Positions 1 through 7,515 of a DNA stretch of 29,745 bases are shown piece by piece; positions within the stretch are counted from its first letter, which is position 1, and each line of letters opens with the position of its first letter. The translations under genes were made by a program, and so were the position numbers. Origin of the DNA: Deltaproteobacteria bacterium (lineage in GTDB: Bacteria > Desulfobacterota > Desulfarculia > Adiutricales > JAGVGV01). The DNA is taken from positions 1-29,745 of the forward strand of contig JADFXS010000013.1 of the NCBI GenBank assembly GCA_015233515.1. Direction: 5' to 3'. Under the pieces are notes generated by a model. That model did no database searches. It was not told the DNA's origin and was given only the letters and a program-made list of their open reading frames with translations.

Positions 1-41
1 CGCCGGACCGCCGGCCTGCCCTTCCGCGCCATATCCGATAA
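1..41 (+). CDS. Possible 3' end of an upstream gene (very uncertain)
   Basis: One forward frame is open from the window edge to a TAA at 39-41, which would leave a 35-base gap before the SPFH gene. The residues it would encode are Arg/Pro-rich and match no family I recognise. Another frame stays open to a TGA at 82-84, so the choice is not firm. It could equally be non-coding DNA. Confidence 0.2.
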   Translation, partial: PDRRPALPRHIR

Positions 42-76
42 ACGCCGCGGAACAACGTCGAACAAGGAGCAAAGAG

Positions 77-1516
77 ATGTCTGATCCTTATCTGCCCGAA
101 TCAGTAACCATCAAGGCCAGGCCCTGGAAAGCCAGTAAAATTCAGTCGCTTCTCTTTGAGCATGCCTTGCCCAACGAATATATCGTCGAAATCGGCAAAA
201 TAGATCCCAAACCCCGGTTAGGCGGTAAATATTTTAAAATCGGCCGACGCTTTTTAAAATTTCCCGCCGCCGTCCAGACGGTTTATTTCACTTCCGACAA
301 CGCCAATAAAAATTATCAAGGCCTAAAAATCGATGGTTACGCATTTTGGCGGGTTGATCCGGAAAAGCCTGAAGTGGCGGCCCGTTCCCTGGATTTTAGC
401 GATCAGGATAATCCCATGGGCAACACTAACAGAATCCTGCGGACCATCTGCACCGAGGCCATTCGCCACATTATCGCCAATATTTCCATCGAAGAAGCCT
501 TGACTAAAAAGGATGAAATCGGCCGGGATTTAAAGGCGCAACTCCAAAGGATAGAAAGGATTTGGGGCATTACTTTTGATCAGGTGGGCATTGAGCGGGT
601 GAAGATATTATCTTCTCGGGTTTTTGACGATCTTCAACAAAAAACACGGGATTCCTTGCGTCTGGCCGCGGAGGAGAGCCGGATGAGGACCGATCAGGAA
701 ATCGAGAAGAAAAAAACCGAATACCTTGAAGAAATGGAGCGTTTGCATTGTCAAACAGAGAAAGAAGCTAAAATTCTGAGAGCCACCACGGAAAGCGAAA
801 TACACAAGGTCGAGCTTGAAGAAATATCCAAACGAGAAGTCGAAGAGCGCAACAAAGCGGAAGAACGAAAAAAACAAGAAGCCGAGGCTGCGGAAAGGGC
901 CGCGCAACGCCAAGCGGAACTAGCCGGGAAGCAGGCCACGCGTGAAACGGAACTGGAACTCCATAAAGAAAGCGAAAAAAGAAGGCAGGCCGCGTTATCC
1001 GCTTCCTTGGACGCTGAAGCCAGAATCAAGGCTCACCAGTTAGACGCGCGGATTACGGAAGAGATAGTCCAAAGCGAGCTGAAAAAAGCCGAACTTGAAA
1101 ACCAAAAAAGGTTGAAAGAGCAGGAGCTTGCCGCGGCTCTGCGATACCGGATTTTGGAAGTCGAGCATCACGTGGCCGCGGAAAACCAACTGGCCGAACT
1201 ACGGATCGCCGAAAACCACCATGTCGTCACCTTGAAAAAACGCCGAGAACTCGACGAACTTGAACATGAAACCGAGACGAAAAAGTTGGAAAGACTCCGC
1301 ACGGAAGAACAACTACGAAACTCGATTTCTTCGAACCGGGTAATGGAAAGACTGGTGGACAAATTGCCGGAATTAGCGTCCTCCATCCGAATAGACCGGT
1401 ACACAGTCCTGGATGGAACCGGCGCTTCGCCGATTTCTCATGTCCTAGCCCAGATTCTGTCTGTTCTGGATGAACGCGGCTTGGGAAAATTTTTAAAAAA
1501 TGAGTCTGGGGAATAA
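77..1516 (+). CDS. SPFH/band-7-like protein with a long coiled-coil tail
   Basis: This 479-residue protein resembles the SPFH (stomatin/prohibitin/flotillin/HflK) group. Roughly the first 190 residues form the domain-like part, including a stretch like 'KIDGYAFWRV' followed by the helical 'ICTEAIRHIIANISIEEAL' region typical of SPFH domains. Residues of about 190-420 are almost entirely charged heptad-like sequence rich in Glu, Lys, Arg and Ala, as in flotillin-type coiled coils. A short less charged C-terminus follows. I see no signal peptide or N-terminal transmembrane helix, so membrane contact would have to be peripheral or through a partner. The ATG is supported by AAGGAG at 64-69 with a 7-base spacer. 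Family members scaffold membrane-protein complexes; the specific role here is unknown. The next gene is convergent. Confidence 0.75.
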   Translation: MSDPYLPESVTIKARPWKASKIQSLLFEHALPNEYIVEIGKIDPKPRLGGKYFKIGRRFLKFPAAVQTVYFTSDNANKNYQGLKIDGYAFWRVDPEKPEVAARSLDFSDQDNPMGNTNRILRTICTEAIRHIIANISIEEALTKKDEIGRDLKAQLQRIERIWGITFDQVGIERVKILSSRVFDDLQQKTRDSLRLAAEESRMRTDQEIEKKKTEYLEEMERLHCQTEKEAKILRATTESEIHKVELEEISKREVEERNKAEERKKQEAEAAERAAQRQAELAGKQATRETELELHKESEKRRQAALSASLDAEARIKAHQLDARITEEIVQSELKKAELENQKRLKEQELAAALRYRILEVEHHVAAENQLAELRIAENHHVVTLKKRRELDELEHETETKKLERLRTEEQLRNSISSNRVMERLVDKLPELASSIRIDRYTVLDGTGASPISHVLAQILSVLDERGLGKFLKNESGE

Positions 1517-1544
1517 TCGGGAATGAGCAGTGACTGCCGAAAAA

Positions 1545-1670
1545 GGAATTTTGGCCCAAATCTAGGAAGGCTAATTTTTGAAGCCACAGGAATACGGACG
1601 TATTTTGAGGACTTCAAAATCAAGCCCGACAAAGAGTTGGGCCAAAAGGGCAGTTGGGCAATTACCTTGA
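1545..1670. repeat. Dispersed repeat R2, copy 1 (nested inverted repeat)
   Basis: This segment closely matches 8797-8922 base by base, including the shared core 'GAATACGGAC' and the shared tail 'AAAAGGGCAGTT'. Outer arms 1549-1559 and 1637-1647 are perfect 11-base complements (TTTTGGCCCAA / TTGGGCCAAAA). Inner arms near 1576-1585 and 1610-1619 (TTTTGAAG / CTTCAAAA) also pair. It lies between the SPFH gene and the convergent carboxyltransferase gene. No ORF of its own is seen. Confidence 0.8.
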
Positions 1671-1732
1671 TTCTTGAACTAAAAGAGCATGGCTGATACC
1701 AGGCCAACCGGAACATCATTCATCAAATGGCC

Positions 1733-1761
1733 GGGCCTGCCGGGCGCACGCCCGACAGCCC
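1733..1761. terminator. GC-rich stem-loop between convergent genes
   Basis: The stem pairs GGGC..TG..CGGGC with GCCCG.CA.CCC around a GCAC loop, with one or two unpaired bases. It sits between the ends of the SPFH gene and accAD. Neither side carries a T-run, so a classical intrinsic terminator is not shown. It may act as a 3' stability hairpin or a weak bidirectional terminator. Confidence 0.3.
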
Positions 1762-1775
1762 GACGGAAATAAGGC

Positions 1776-3599
1776 CTAGACCCTGGGGCGCCCCGAAGAT
1801 TTCTTATAAAATTCCAAGTATTTGCACAAGACCCGTTTCAGTTCCTTGCGGGGAGCCACCTCATGTATTCCCCGAATATCTTGAAAAAAGTCTAGACGAT
1901 TAAAGACTTCGGCGGACAGATCGTGCAAGGAAGCGGCCCGGACCGACGCTTCATCCACCGGAAACCCTCTAGACTTCATGACCCGTGGTCCGGTAAAAAT
2001 GACCAAGGCATCCGGTTCGCCGATAATAACGTCGCCCATGGCCGCATAACTAGCGAGAACCCCACCGGTGGACGGATCCGCCAGAATGGATAAAAAAGGC
2101 AGCCGGTAATCCTTAAGGCGTTCCACCGCGGCTATGCATTTGATCATTTGCATCAGCGCCAGGGTGCCTTCATAAAGTCTCGCCCCACCTGAACAGCATA
2201 GACTGATTAGCGGCAGGCCTTTTTCAATCGCATAATCCACGGCGCGGTTGAACTTTTCACCAAAGACCACCCCCATGGACCCGCCGGAGAAATAAAACTC
2301 GCAGATGGCCATGACAACTTCGTGACCGAAAATCGTGGCTTCCCCGGTGACGAGCGCCTCTTTAAATGGGGTACGGCGAGTTTGCTTAATGACAAAATCT
2401 TTATATTCCGGGGTCAGCAGCATGGGATGCAAAAGGTCCTTGACCGTTAAATCCCGATATAATTCATGGAACGATCCCGAATCGGTCAGGCAATTGATCC
2501 AGCCTAGAGCGCCCATGACCCGACTGCGGCCGCAATTGGGACACACGTTATGATTATCCAAGTATTGGTTTAGAGGAATCAGTTGGCCGCAACCTTCCTC
2601 GGCTTCGCCTTTTTGACTGGTATCCCCACACCTGACAAATTCCGCCGGTGGTTTTCCGGTCAAGTCATCGCCATAATCGTAGCGCACTTGCAGGGCGGCA
2701 TCTTCCATGGTGATGATTTTCATGTCCGGAGGGGGGAGAAGGTCTTTCTTTTTCAATGGAGTTTTCTTTAAGAGTTCAGCGAGGCTCAATCGTTTCGGTT
2801 TACGCAGCCCGAAGGCTACGGCCCGAGACTGACGTTCTTCCAGCAGACGGCTGATTTTCACCTTGCCGAGTTCCTTAACCGATTTTTCCAGATAAGCGGC
2901 AATTGCTCGGGCAAAGCCGTTTACGTCGGTAACATCCTTGGGTGAAGGGATAACTTGGTCAATTATTCCCAACTCCTGGAGCTCCGCGGCGGTTGGTTTA
3001 AGGATGGCCAGCGCTTCCTTGATCTTGGTCGGATCCCTAAAAATTATAGCGGCCATGCTTTCCGGGGGAGCGGTGGCATATAAGGCGTCATCTAACTGTG
3101 CTCGGCGATCGGCATACTGAATGGCCAAAGCCCCTCCACTGCCGCCCTCACCTAAAACCACGGAAATAGTCGGGACCGGCAGGAGCAGATAAGCTTTGAG
3201 CAGGTGAGCGATGAAAAAAGCTTGGAAATTCCGGGCTGATTCCATTGAAATATCCGCGCCGTAGGTATCGACGAATGATATAAGCACCGCCGGGTCGTCA
3301 CTTTGGGCGGCGTGTTGAAGGAATCGTAGAACATGAGAATGTTCTGCCGCGGTCAGCATGCCATGGGTCAATTTCGCCAGGTCTTCCTTGGTGCGGAAGC
3401 TTTCGGGCTTGGGTTTTTGTTGAGCTACCACAAACAAGTGCTTATCCCATTGATCCGCTTCCCCAAGGATAAGGGAACCGACATAGGGGGCGTGCTGGCG
3501 AAAATGAGGAAAAATCGCCCGGATAACATCTCCGGATCTAGGTCGAAGCGGGGACCTTGTTCGGCGTCTGAAAATATCGACAATTTCCAATTTGTTCAT
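1776..3599 (-). CDS. accAD: Fused acetyl-CoA carboxylase carboxyltransferase, alpha-beta order
   Basis: This 607-residue protein catalyses the second half-reaction of acetyl-CoA carboxylase, moving carboxyl from biotin carrier protein to acetyl-CoA to give malonyl-CoA for fatty acid synthesis. Residues of about 30-245 are AccA-like, with the oxyanion-loop motif GEGGSGGALAI at 150-160. Residues of about 320-600 are AccD-like: a Cys cluster (C324, C337, C353, C356), GGSMG at 439-443 and SGGAR at 470-474. A charged linker (about 245-310) joins them. Most bacteria encode the halves as separate genes of roughly 300 residues each, so this is a fusion with alpha first. The first Cys pair is spaced C-x12-C instead of the usual C-x2-C. 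The ATG is preceded by GGAGAG with a 5-base gap. A consensus promoter and a leader hairpin lie directly upstream. accB and accC are not in the window. Confidence 0.93.
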   Translation of the reverse strand: MNKLEIVDIFRRRTRSPLRPRSGDVIRAIFPHFRQHAPYVGSLILGEADQWDKHLFVVAQQKPKPESFRTKEDLAKLTHGMLTAAEHSHVLRFLQHAAQSDDPAVLISFVDTYGADISMESARNFQAFFIAHLLKAYLLLPVPTISVVLGEGGSGGALAIQYADRRAQLDDALYATAPPESMAAIIFRDPTKIKEALAILKPTAAELQELGIIDQVIPSPKDVTDVNGFARAIAAYLEKSVKELGKVKISRLLEERQSRAVAFGLRKPKRLSLAELLKKTPLKKKDLLPPPDMKIITMEDAALQVRYDYGDDLTGKPPAEFVRCGDTSQKGEAEEGCGQLIPLNQYLDNHNVCPNCGRSRVMGALGWINCLTDSGSFHELYRDLTVKDLLHPMLLTPEYKDFVIKQTRRTPFKEALVTGEATIFGHEVVMAICEFYFSGGSMGVVFGEKFNRAVDYAIEKGLPLISLCCSGGARLYEGTLALMQMIKCIAAVERLKDYRLPFLSILADPSTGGVLASYAAMGDVIIGEPDALVIFTGPRVMKSRGFPVDEASVRAASLHDLSAEVFNRLDFFQDIRGIHEVAPRKELKRVLCKYLEFYKKSSGRPRV

Positions 3600-3620
3600 C
3601 AGGTCTCTCCATTATGTTCG

Positions 3621-3648
3621 AAAAAAAAGGGAAGCATTTTGCTTCCCC
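3621..3648 (-). terminator. Intrinsic-terminator-like hairpin in the accAD leader
   Basis: On the minus strand a perfect 8-base stem (GGGAAGCA / TGCTTCCC, loop of 3) is followed at once by eight T residues. It ends about 21 bases before the accAD start codon and lies downstream of the consensus promoter at 3664-3692. It could stop read-through from the gene at 3908-5407, attenuate accAD, or both. Confidence 0.8.
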
Positions 3649-3663
3649 TACTGAACCACGCTC

Positions 3664-3692
3664 ATTATAGGGAGTTGGCAAGGCGCTGTCAA
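3664..3692 (-). promoter_or_regulatory. Consensus sigma-70 promoter for accAD
   Basis: On the minus strand TTGACA (3687-3692) and TATAAT (3664-3669) are both perfect consensus hexamers, separated by 17 bases. The predicted transcript would begin near 3657 and have a leader of about 58 bases before accAD. It would cross the hairpin and T-run at 3621-3648. Confidence 0.85.
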
Positions 3693-3713
3693 CCTGTAGA
3701 TTGTGCGCTTGTG

Positions 3714-3829
3714 TGAACATGCAGGCGAGCGCATTCCCCGCAGTTGGCTGCGGGTTAGCGAGCCAAAAAATGCATTCCTTGCTCACGGTTGACGACTCCT
3801 CGCAACTCGCGGCGGGAAGCTTCACCAAT
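3714..3829 (+). repeat. Dispersed repeat R1, copy A
   Basis: Full-length member of the R1 family, sharing TGAAC at the 5' edge, GAGCGCATTCCCC, TTAGCGAGC followed by an A-run, CATTCCTT, and a GC-rich 3' hairpin arm ending near CACCAAT. Its first hairpin is clear: CCCGCAG, loop TTGG, CTGCGGG. It lies between the SDR gene and the accAD promoter. Confidence 0.8.
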
Positions 3830-3907
3830 GGAGCGAGGAATTTCGTCGATGATTTCGCCAATTATCGGAGTGATTTCTGATGGCCGGTTTTTTTACTCTC
3901 ATTCATT

Positions 3908-5407
3908 TCAGCCCGGTTTAAAAGATTCCGGTCCGGAAATAACTGGGCGATCGACTCGTCTGGCGATAGCTTGCAAGGTGCCTTTGAATATCCAGGAATG
4001 AAAAGGAAGAAGGACATACCAATAGGCCAATCCGCCCAGGCCTTGGGGCAAAAAACGAGCAATCATCTGGAGTTCCGTAGCTCCGCGAGGTTGAGGAATG
4101 ATCCGGAAATCCAGAACCGCTTCTCCTGGAGCTTTCATCTCTCCCACCAGAAGCAGACGTCTGGCCGGCCTGACCTCTAAAACACGCCAAAAATCCAATG
4201 GATCTCCAGCTACCAGGTCCACCGGGTGACGTCGTCCCCGGTGAGAACTTATGCCGCCCAACAACTTGTCCGACCAGCCGCGGAGCACCCAGAGGTAGTC
4301 GGCGTAATACCAGCCGGTGTCACCGCCTATTCGGACCAACGGCGTCCAAATTTCTTCCGGGGAGGCCTGCAGGGTAATACGGCAGGCGCTGTAGATTACC
4401 GTTCCGCCGGTGTAACTCTGATCTCCATAATGCGCCCATTCGGGTGGGACAAAGTGCCCGGCGTCGGCCCAGGTGGTTTCCACGATCTGTTGTTGACGTT
4501 TGAAGAGGATCCGGCGGATGGTTCGACGGCAGTTCATGAGGTCTTGGGGAATGATCTCCCGTAGACGGGGATCGCGGCAGATCAAAGTATGCCGTAGTCC
4601 CTCGGTTAAAGGGCGCGCCAATGATCTATGCACCGGAGTTACCAGATGGATCAGATATGAACAAATTTGCGAAGTCAGGAAAGGAACCGGGATGATTCGA
4701 CGCTTCGGCAGACCGGCTTCTTCCGCGTAAATCTGAAATAATCGCTCATAGGTGACGATTTCCGGCCCACAAATATCGTAAGTTTGCCCCATGACACTAT
4801 CATGTTCCAGGCATCCGCACAGATAGGTTAAAACATTGCGAATACAGATCGGTTGCACTTGATTGCGGATGGCCTGAGGCGTGATCATTATCGGTAGGCG
4901 ATCCACGAGATAACGCATGATCTCGAATGAGGCGCTACCTGATCCCAGTATCATCGCCGCGCGCAACACGGTGGTCGGGACCGGGCCGGATTGCAGGATG
5001 CGGCCGACTTCCTCCCGTGATTCCAAATGAGGACTATAAGGCAATTCGGAAGGGAGCAGTCCGCCGAGATAAATAATCCGGTTCAGGTTGGCCTTGGCTG
5101 CGGCGATAACCATATTGTGCGCGGCGATGCGATCAGTATGGACAAAATCTTTTGTATGCCGGTCCATGGAATGGACCAGGTAATAGGCGGCCCAGCAGCC
5201 TTTTAAAGCTTTAATCAAGGATTCCAAGTCCAAGACGTCTCCCTGAACCAGTTCCACCATGGGATGATGGGCCCAGGGACGGGCCGCCAGCTTGGTCAAA
5301 GACCGAGCCATGGCCCTGACACGGAACCCTTCATTCAGAATTTTGGGGACTAAACGGCCGCCGACGTAACCGGTAGCCCCAATAACAAGGACAGGTTCTA
5401 GACGCAT
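3908..5407 (-). CDS. SDR-family NAD(P)-binding protein with DUF2867-like C-terminal domain
   Basis: This 499-residue protein starts with an atypical/extended SDR Rossmann fold. The glycine motif GATGYVGG is at residues 10-17, and the NmrA/epimerase-like segment continues to about residue 320. The rest (about 330-499) resembles DUF2867, rich in Trp and Tyr (for example GDTGWYYADYLWVLRGW). This two-part architecture is known for uncharacterised oxidoreductases; the substrate is unknown. A YLVHSM segment near residue 80 is typical of the group. No strong Shine-Dalgarno precedes the ATG at 5407. The gene is monocistronic on the minus strand. Downstream lie R1 copy A and the hairpin-T8 signal at 3621-3648, which could end its transcript. 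Confidence 0.85.
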   Translation of the reverse strand: MRLEPVLVIGATGYVGGRLVPKILNEGFRVRAMARSLTKLAARPWAHHPMVELVQGDVLDLESLIKALKGCWAAYYLVHSMDRHTKDFVHTDRIAAHNMVIAAAKANLNRIIYLGGLLPSELPYSPHLESREEVGRILQSGPVPTTVLRAAMILGSGSASFEIMRYLVDRLPIMITPQAIRNQVQPICIRNVLTYLCGCLEHDSVMGQTYDICGPEIVTYERLFQIYAEEAGLPKRRIIPVPFLTSQICSYLIHLVTPVHRSLARPLTEGLRHTLICRDPRLREIIPQDLMNCRRTIRRILFKRQQQIVETTWADAGHFVPPEWAHYGDQSYTGGTVIYSACRITLQASPEEIWTPLVRIGGDTGWYYADYLWVLRGWSDKLLGGISSHRGRRHPVDLVAGDPLDFWRVLEVRPARRLLLVGEMKAPGEAVLDFRIIPQPRGATELQMIARFLPQGLGGLAYWYVLLPFHSWIFKGTLQAIARRVDRPVISGPESFKPG

Positions 5408-5562
5408 GACAACAGCTTAACAAAATGATTGCGGGCGTCAAGAACTTGTCGAAAACACCATAAAATTTTTATAGAGTCGCTCTGGGCCAGGGTTGAAATA
5501 ATGAGCCGGATATGTAAAACTGGTTTCGTGACCAAAATTTCCCGGACTACTTTAAATTCCGT

Positions 5563-5683
5563 TGAACCTGGAGGCGGGCGCATCCCCCATGGCTTGCGAC
5601 GGGGCTAGTGTATAAAAATATTAAAACACTTCGGTTCCGGCATGTCAAAGATTCCCCGCTCATAACTGGGGGAGGTTTCCAGA
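5563..5683 (+). repeat. Dispersed repeat R1, copy E (diverged)
   Basis: It aligns with the other copies over TGAAC, GGCGCATCCCCCAT, GGGGCTAG, a run of A with TTAAA, and CATGTCAAAGATTCCCC. It is the most diverged of the longer copies in its middle part. Confidence 0.65.
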
Positions 5684-5921
5684 CTGAAAAAATGGGACCG
5701 ACCGGTATTTAAACTCGTAACATAATGTAATTTAATGAATAATCATAATTTATTCTTCGGATTTCAGCTTTGAGCTTCCAACTTCACTACCGGGAGGGTA
5801 ACTTAAGGTTCTTCGCCGATGCGCTGAAAAAAAAGTAGTATTTAATCTGTTTTTAGAATTATTAACGTAAAACGACAAAAAATTACGAGAAATAACAAAT
5901 AAAATTCGCTGATATTTTTAG

Positions 5922-5951
5922 TTGACAATTAGACTATAAACAGTGTTCAAT
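5922..5951 (+). promoter_or_regulatory. Candidate sigma-70 promoter for the cyclodeaminase-family gene
   Basis: A perfect TTGACA at 5922-5927 is followed after 18 bases by TTCAAT (5946-5951), a weak -10 element. The surroundings are AT-rich and the start codon is about 50 bases on. The -35 is good and the -10 is uncertain. Confidence 0.4.
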
Positions 5952-6004
5952 TATACAAAATTTTTTTATTTCCGAGTCCAGGGAGTTTGACAGGGAGAAA
6001 AACC

Positions 6005-6973
6005 ATGCTCTGTATAAGCGAGAAGGACATCCATGCGGCGATAAATCTTAACGAAGCCGTGGATAAAATTGAGGAAGCCCTCAAATTTTACGAAACCGGC
6101 AACTTTCTGATGCCCCTTCGTGTTCACTTGGACTACGGTCCCAATACTCTGCTGCTCATGCCTTGTTTCACCCCGCAAATGTTTGGAACCAAGCTTTTGA
6201 CCCTTTTCCCCGGAAATGCAAACAAGAATAAGCCCGTGATCGAAGCGGTCATGATCATCAACGATGCGGAAACCGGCGAGCCTTTGGCCTTGATAAACGG
6301 TCGGGTCATGACCGCCATGCGGACCGGAGCCGTAGGCGGAGTGGGGGTGAGACACCTCTCCCCGTCCGAACCTCATACGCTAGGTATTGTCGGCACCGGA
6401 GTCCAGGGGTTTCAACAAGCTCGGTTTGCCGCGACGCTCAAACCGATCAATCGCATCATGGTTTACGACAGCTTGCCGAAGAAGGCTCCGGAATTCGCCA
6501 GCCGCCTGGAAGCGGCCTTGCCCGGTATACCCGTCAATCCGGTTTCTTCCATCGAGGAACTCCTCTCGGCTTCCCAGACCGTAATCACTGCAACTACCTC
6601 CAATCTACCGGTTCTGCCTGATAATAAGGAACTCCTGGCCGGCAAGCATTTTGTCGGTATCGGCTCTTACAAACCCGATATGCGCGAGTTCCCTGAAAGC
6701 CTCTTTCGCCTCTTGGATTACATGTTTATTGACACCGGCCATGCCATTGATGAAGCCGGCGATGTGATCGACCCGCTCAAAAATAATTGGTTATCCCGCG
6801 AACAAGTGGCTACCATGGGCCAATTCTTACTCAACCAGGATAAGTATCGGCCGGCCGCAGGCGCCACGACGCTTTTCAAATCCGTGGGAATGGGTCTGTT
6901 CGATGTATTTGCCTCGGAGCTGATTTATCAAAAGACCAAGGAAAAAGGTTTGGGTCTGGCAGTGACCCTGTAA
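6005..6973 (+). CDS. Ornithine cyclodeaminase / mu-crystallin family protein
   Basis: This 322-residue NAD(P)-dependent protein belongs to the family that includes ornithine cyclodeaminase, archaeal alanine dehydrogenase and imine/ketimine reductases. It carries the N-terminal GTKLLTLFP segment (residues 61-69), AMRTGAVGG (104-112), and the dinucleotide-binding motif GIVGTGVQG at 127-135. A DEAGDV segment is in the C-terminal half. I chose ATG 6005 over the in-frame TTG at 5987 because GGGAG at 5993-5997 lies 7 bases ahead of the ATG. The exact substrate cannot be told from sequence; amino acid deamination or imine reduction is the family range. A liv-type transporter begins 540 bases downstream, which hints at amino acid use, but the gap makes a shared operon unlikely. 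Confidence 0.85.
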   Translation: MLCISEKDIHAAINLNEAVDKIEEALKFYETGNFLMPLRVHLDYGPNTLLLMPCFTPQMFGTKLLTLFPGNANKNKPVIEAVMIINDAETGEPLALINGRVMTAMRTGAVGGVGVRHLSPSEPHTLGIVGTGVQGFQQARFAATLKPINRIMVYDSLPKKAPEFASRLEAALPGIPVNPVSSIEELLSASQTVITATTSNLPVLPDNKELLAGKHFVGIGSYKPDMREFPESLFRLLDYMFIDTGHAIDEAGDVIDPLKNNWLSREQVATMGQFLLNQDKYRPAAGATTLFKSVGMGLFDVFASELIYQKTKEKGLGLAVTL

Positions 6974-7174
6974 TTTGATTCCCGGATATTTTCTTGGACC
7001 GCGAAGCCAAACTTGCTTCGGACGAAAAACTATACCTAAAAAGCGAAAATTCGCGGTGATTCTTACCGGATTTTTGCGGGATAACCCGCAGACCCGATAG
7101 AACAGACCTTAACGAGTCGCCTTGATCACCAAAAACCGAGCCGCTTGTCGCTAATTACAGGGCGGTCTCAATGA

Positions 7175-7375
7175 AATCGTGTTACCGGGTTGGGAGTCAT
7201 TCCGCCTGGTGAGGTGGCAGACTGTCTCGACCATGACCATCAAAAATCGATTATGGTGAATTATGATACGTTTTAATTGAATGATCAGCACTATCGATGC
7301 CACACCGACGGTGAACCGTTGCGCATCATGTGGTTTTGGATCCGGATGACCCCTGGCCCGCTGGGTTTCGTTTGA
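7175..7375 (+). pseudogene. Possible relic of a cupin-domain gene
   Basis: One frame encodes 66 residues with a single in-frame TAA at 7274-7276. Before the stop it reads VIPPGEVAD and then DHDHQKS, like the Pro-Gly and His-x-His part of a cupin metal site. After it comes DGEPLRIMWFW then TPGP, like the closing strands of a cupin barrel. There is no start codon with a ribosome site, and the frame is closed at both ends. The match is from memory of cupin patterns; chance similarity is possible. Confidence 0.3.
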
Positions 7376-7458
7376 TTGGTGGATGACGAAAATAATTTAT
7401 AATTAATCTGTTGGAGTTAAAAGTTAAGCCATGACATGAACTGTGTTGTTTTACAACC

Positions 7459-7482
7459 GACCACTGATTCTTATCGGTGGTC
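7459..7482 (+). promoter_or_regulatory. Stem-loop in the livK leader
   Basis: GACCACTGAT (7459-7468) pairs with ATCGGTGGTC (7473-7482) around a TCTT loop, giving a 10-base stem with one G-U pair. It ends 33 bases before the livK ATG and 19 bases before its AGGAGG. There is no T-run, so it is not a terminator. It could be an operator palindrome or a leader RNA structure. Confidence 0.5.
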
Positions 7483-7515
7483 ACAAATACCCCCAAGCTC
7501 TAGGAGGAGTGAAAA

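Larger units (their letters stand above)
5408..6004. other. 597-base intergenic region
   Basis: This spacer separates divergent genes. It contains R1 copy E, then an AT-rich stretch from about 5700 to 5990, and a candidate promoter for the plus-strand gene. I see no convincing coding sequence. Confidence 0.6.
6974..7515. other. 542-base intergenic region before livK
   Basis: It contains a probable cupin-like gene relic (7175-7375), an AT-rich stretch with an isolated TATAAT at 7398-7403 and no good -35, and a strong stem-loop at 7459-7482. A small GCGGG/CCCGC hairpin near 7075-7090 has no T-run. No intact gene is seen. Confidence 0.6.

Noticed and set aside
608..1404. Several antisense open frames of 78-101 residues inside the SPFH gene
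   Set aside because: They are shadows of the highly biased coiled-coil codons on the other strand: Phe/Ser/Leu-rich, with no ribosome sites.
3714..3829. CRISPR array made of the R1 repeats
   Set aside because: The copies are kilobases apart, in both orientations and about 100 bases long, with no regular spacers and no cas genes.
7398..7403. TATAAT as a livK promoter
   Set aside because: No acceptable -35 hexamer lies 16-18 bases upstream; TTGATT is 20 bases away. Perfect -10 hexamers occur by chance in AT-rich DNA.
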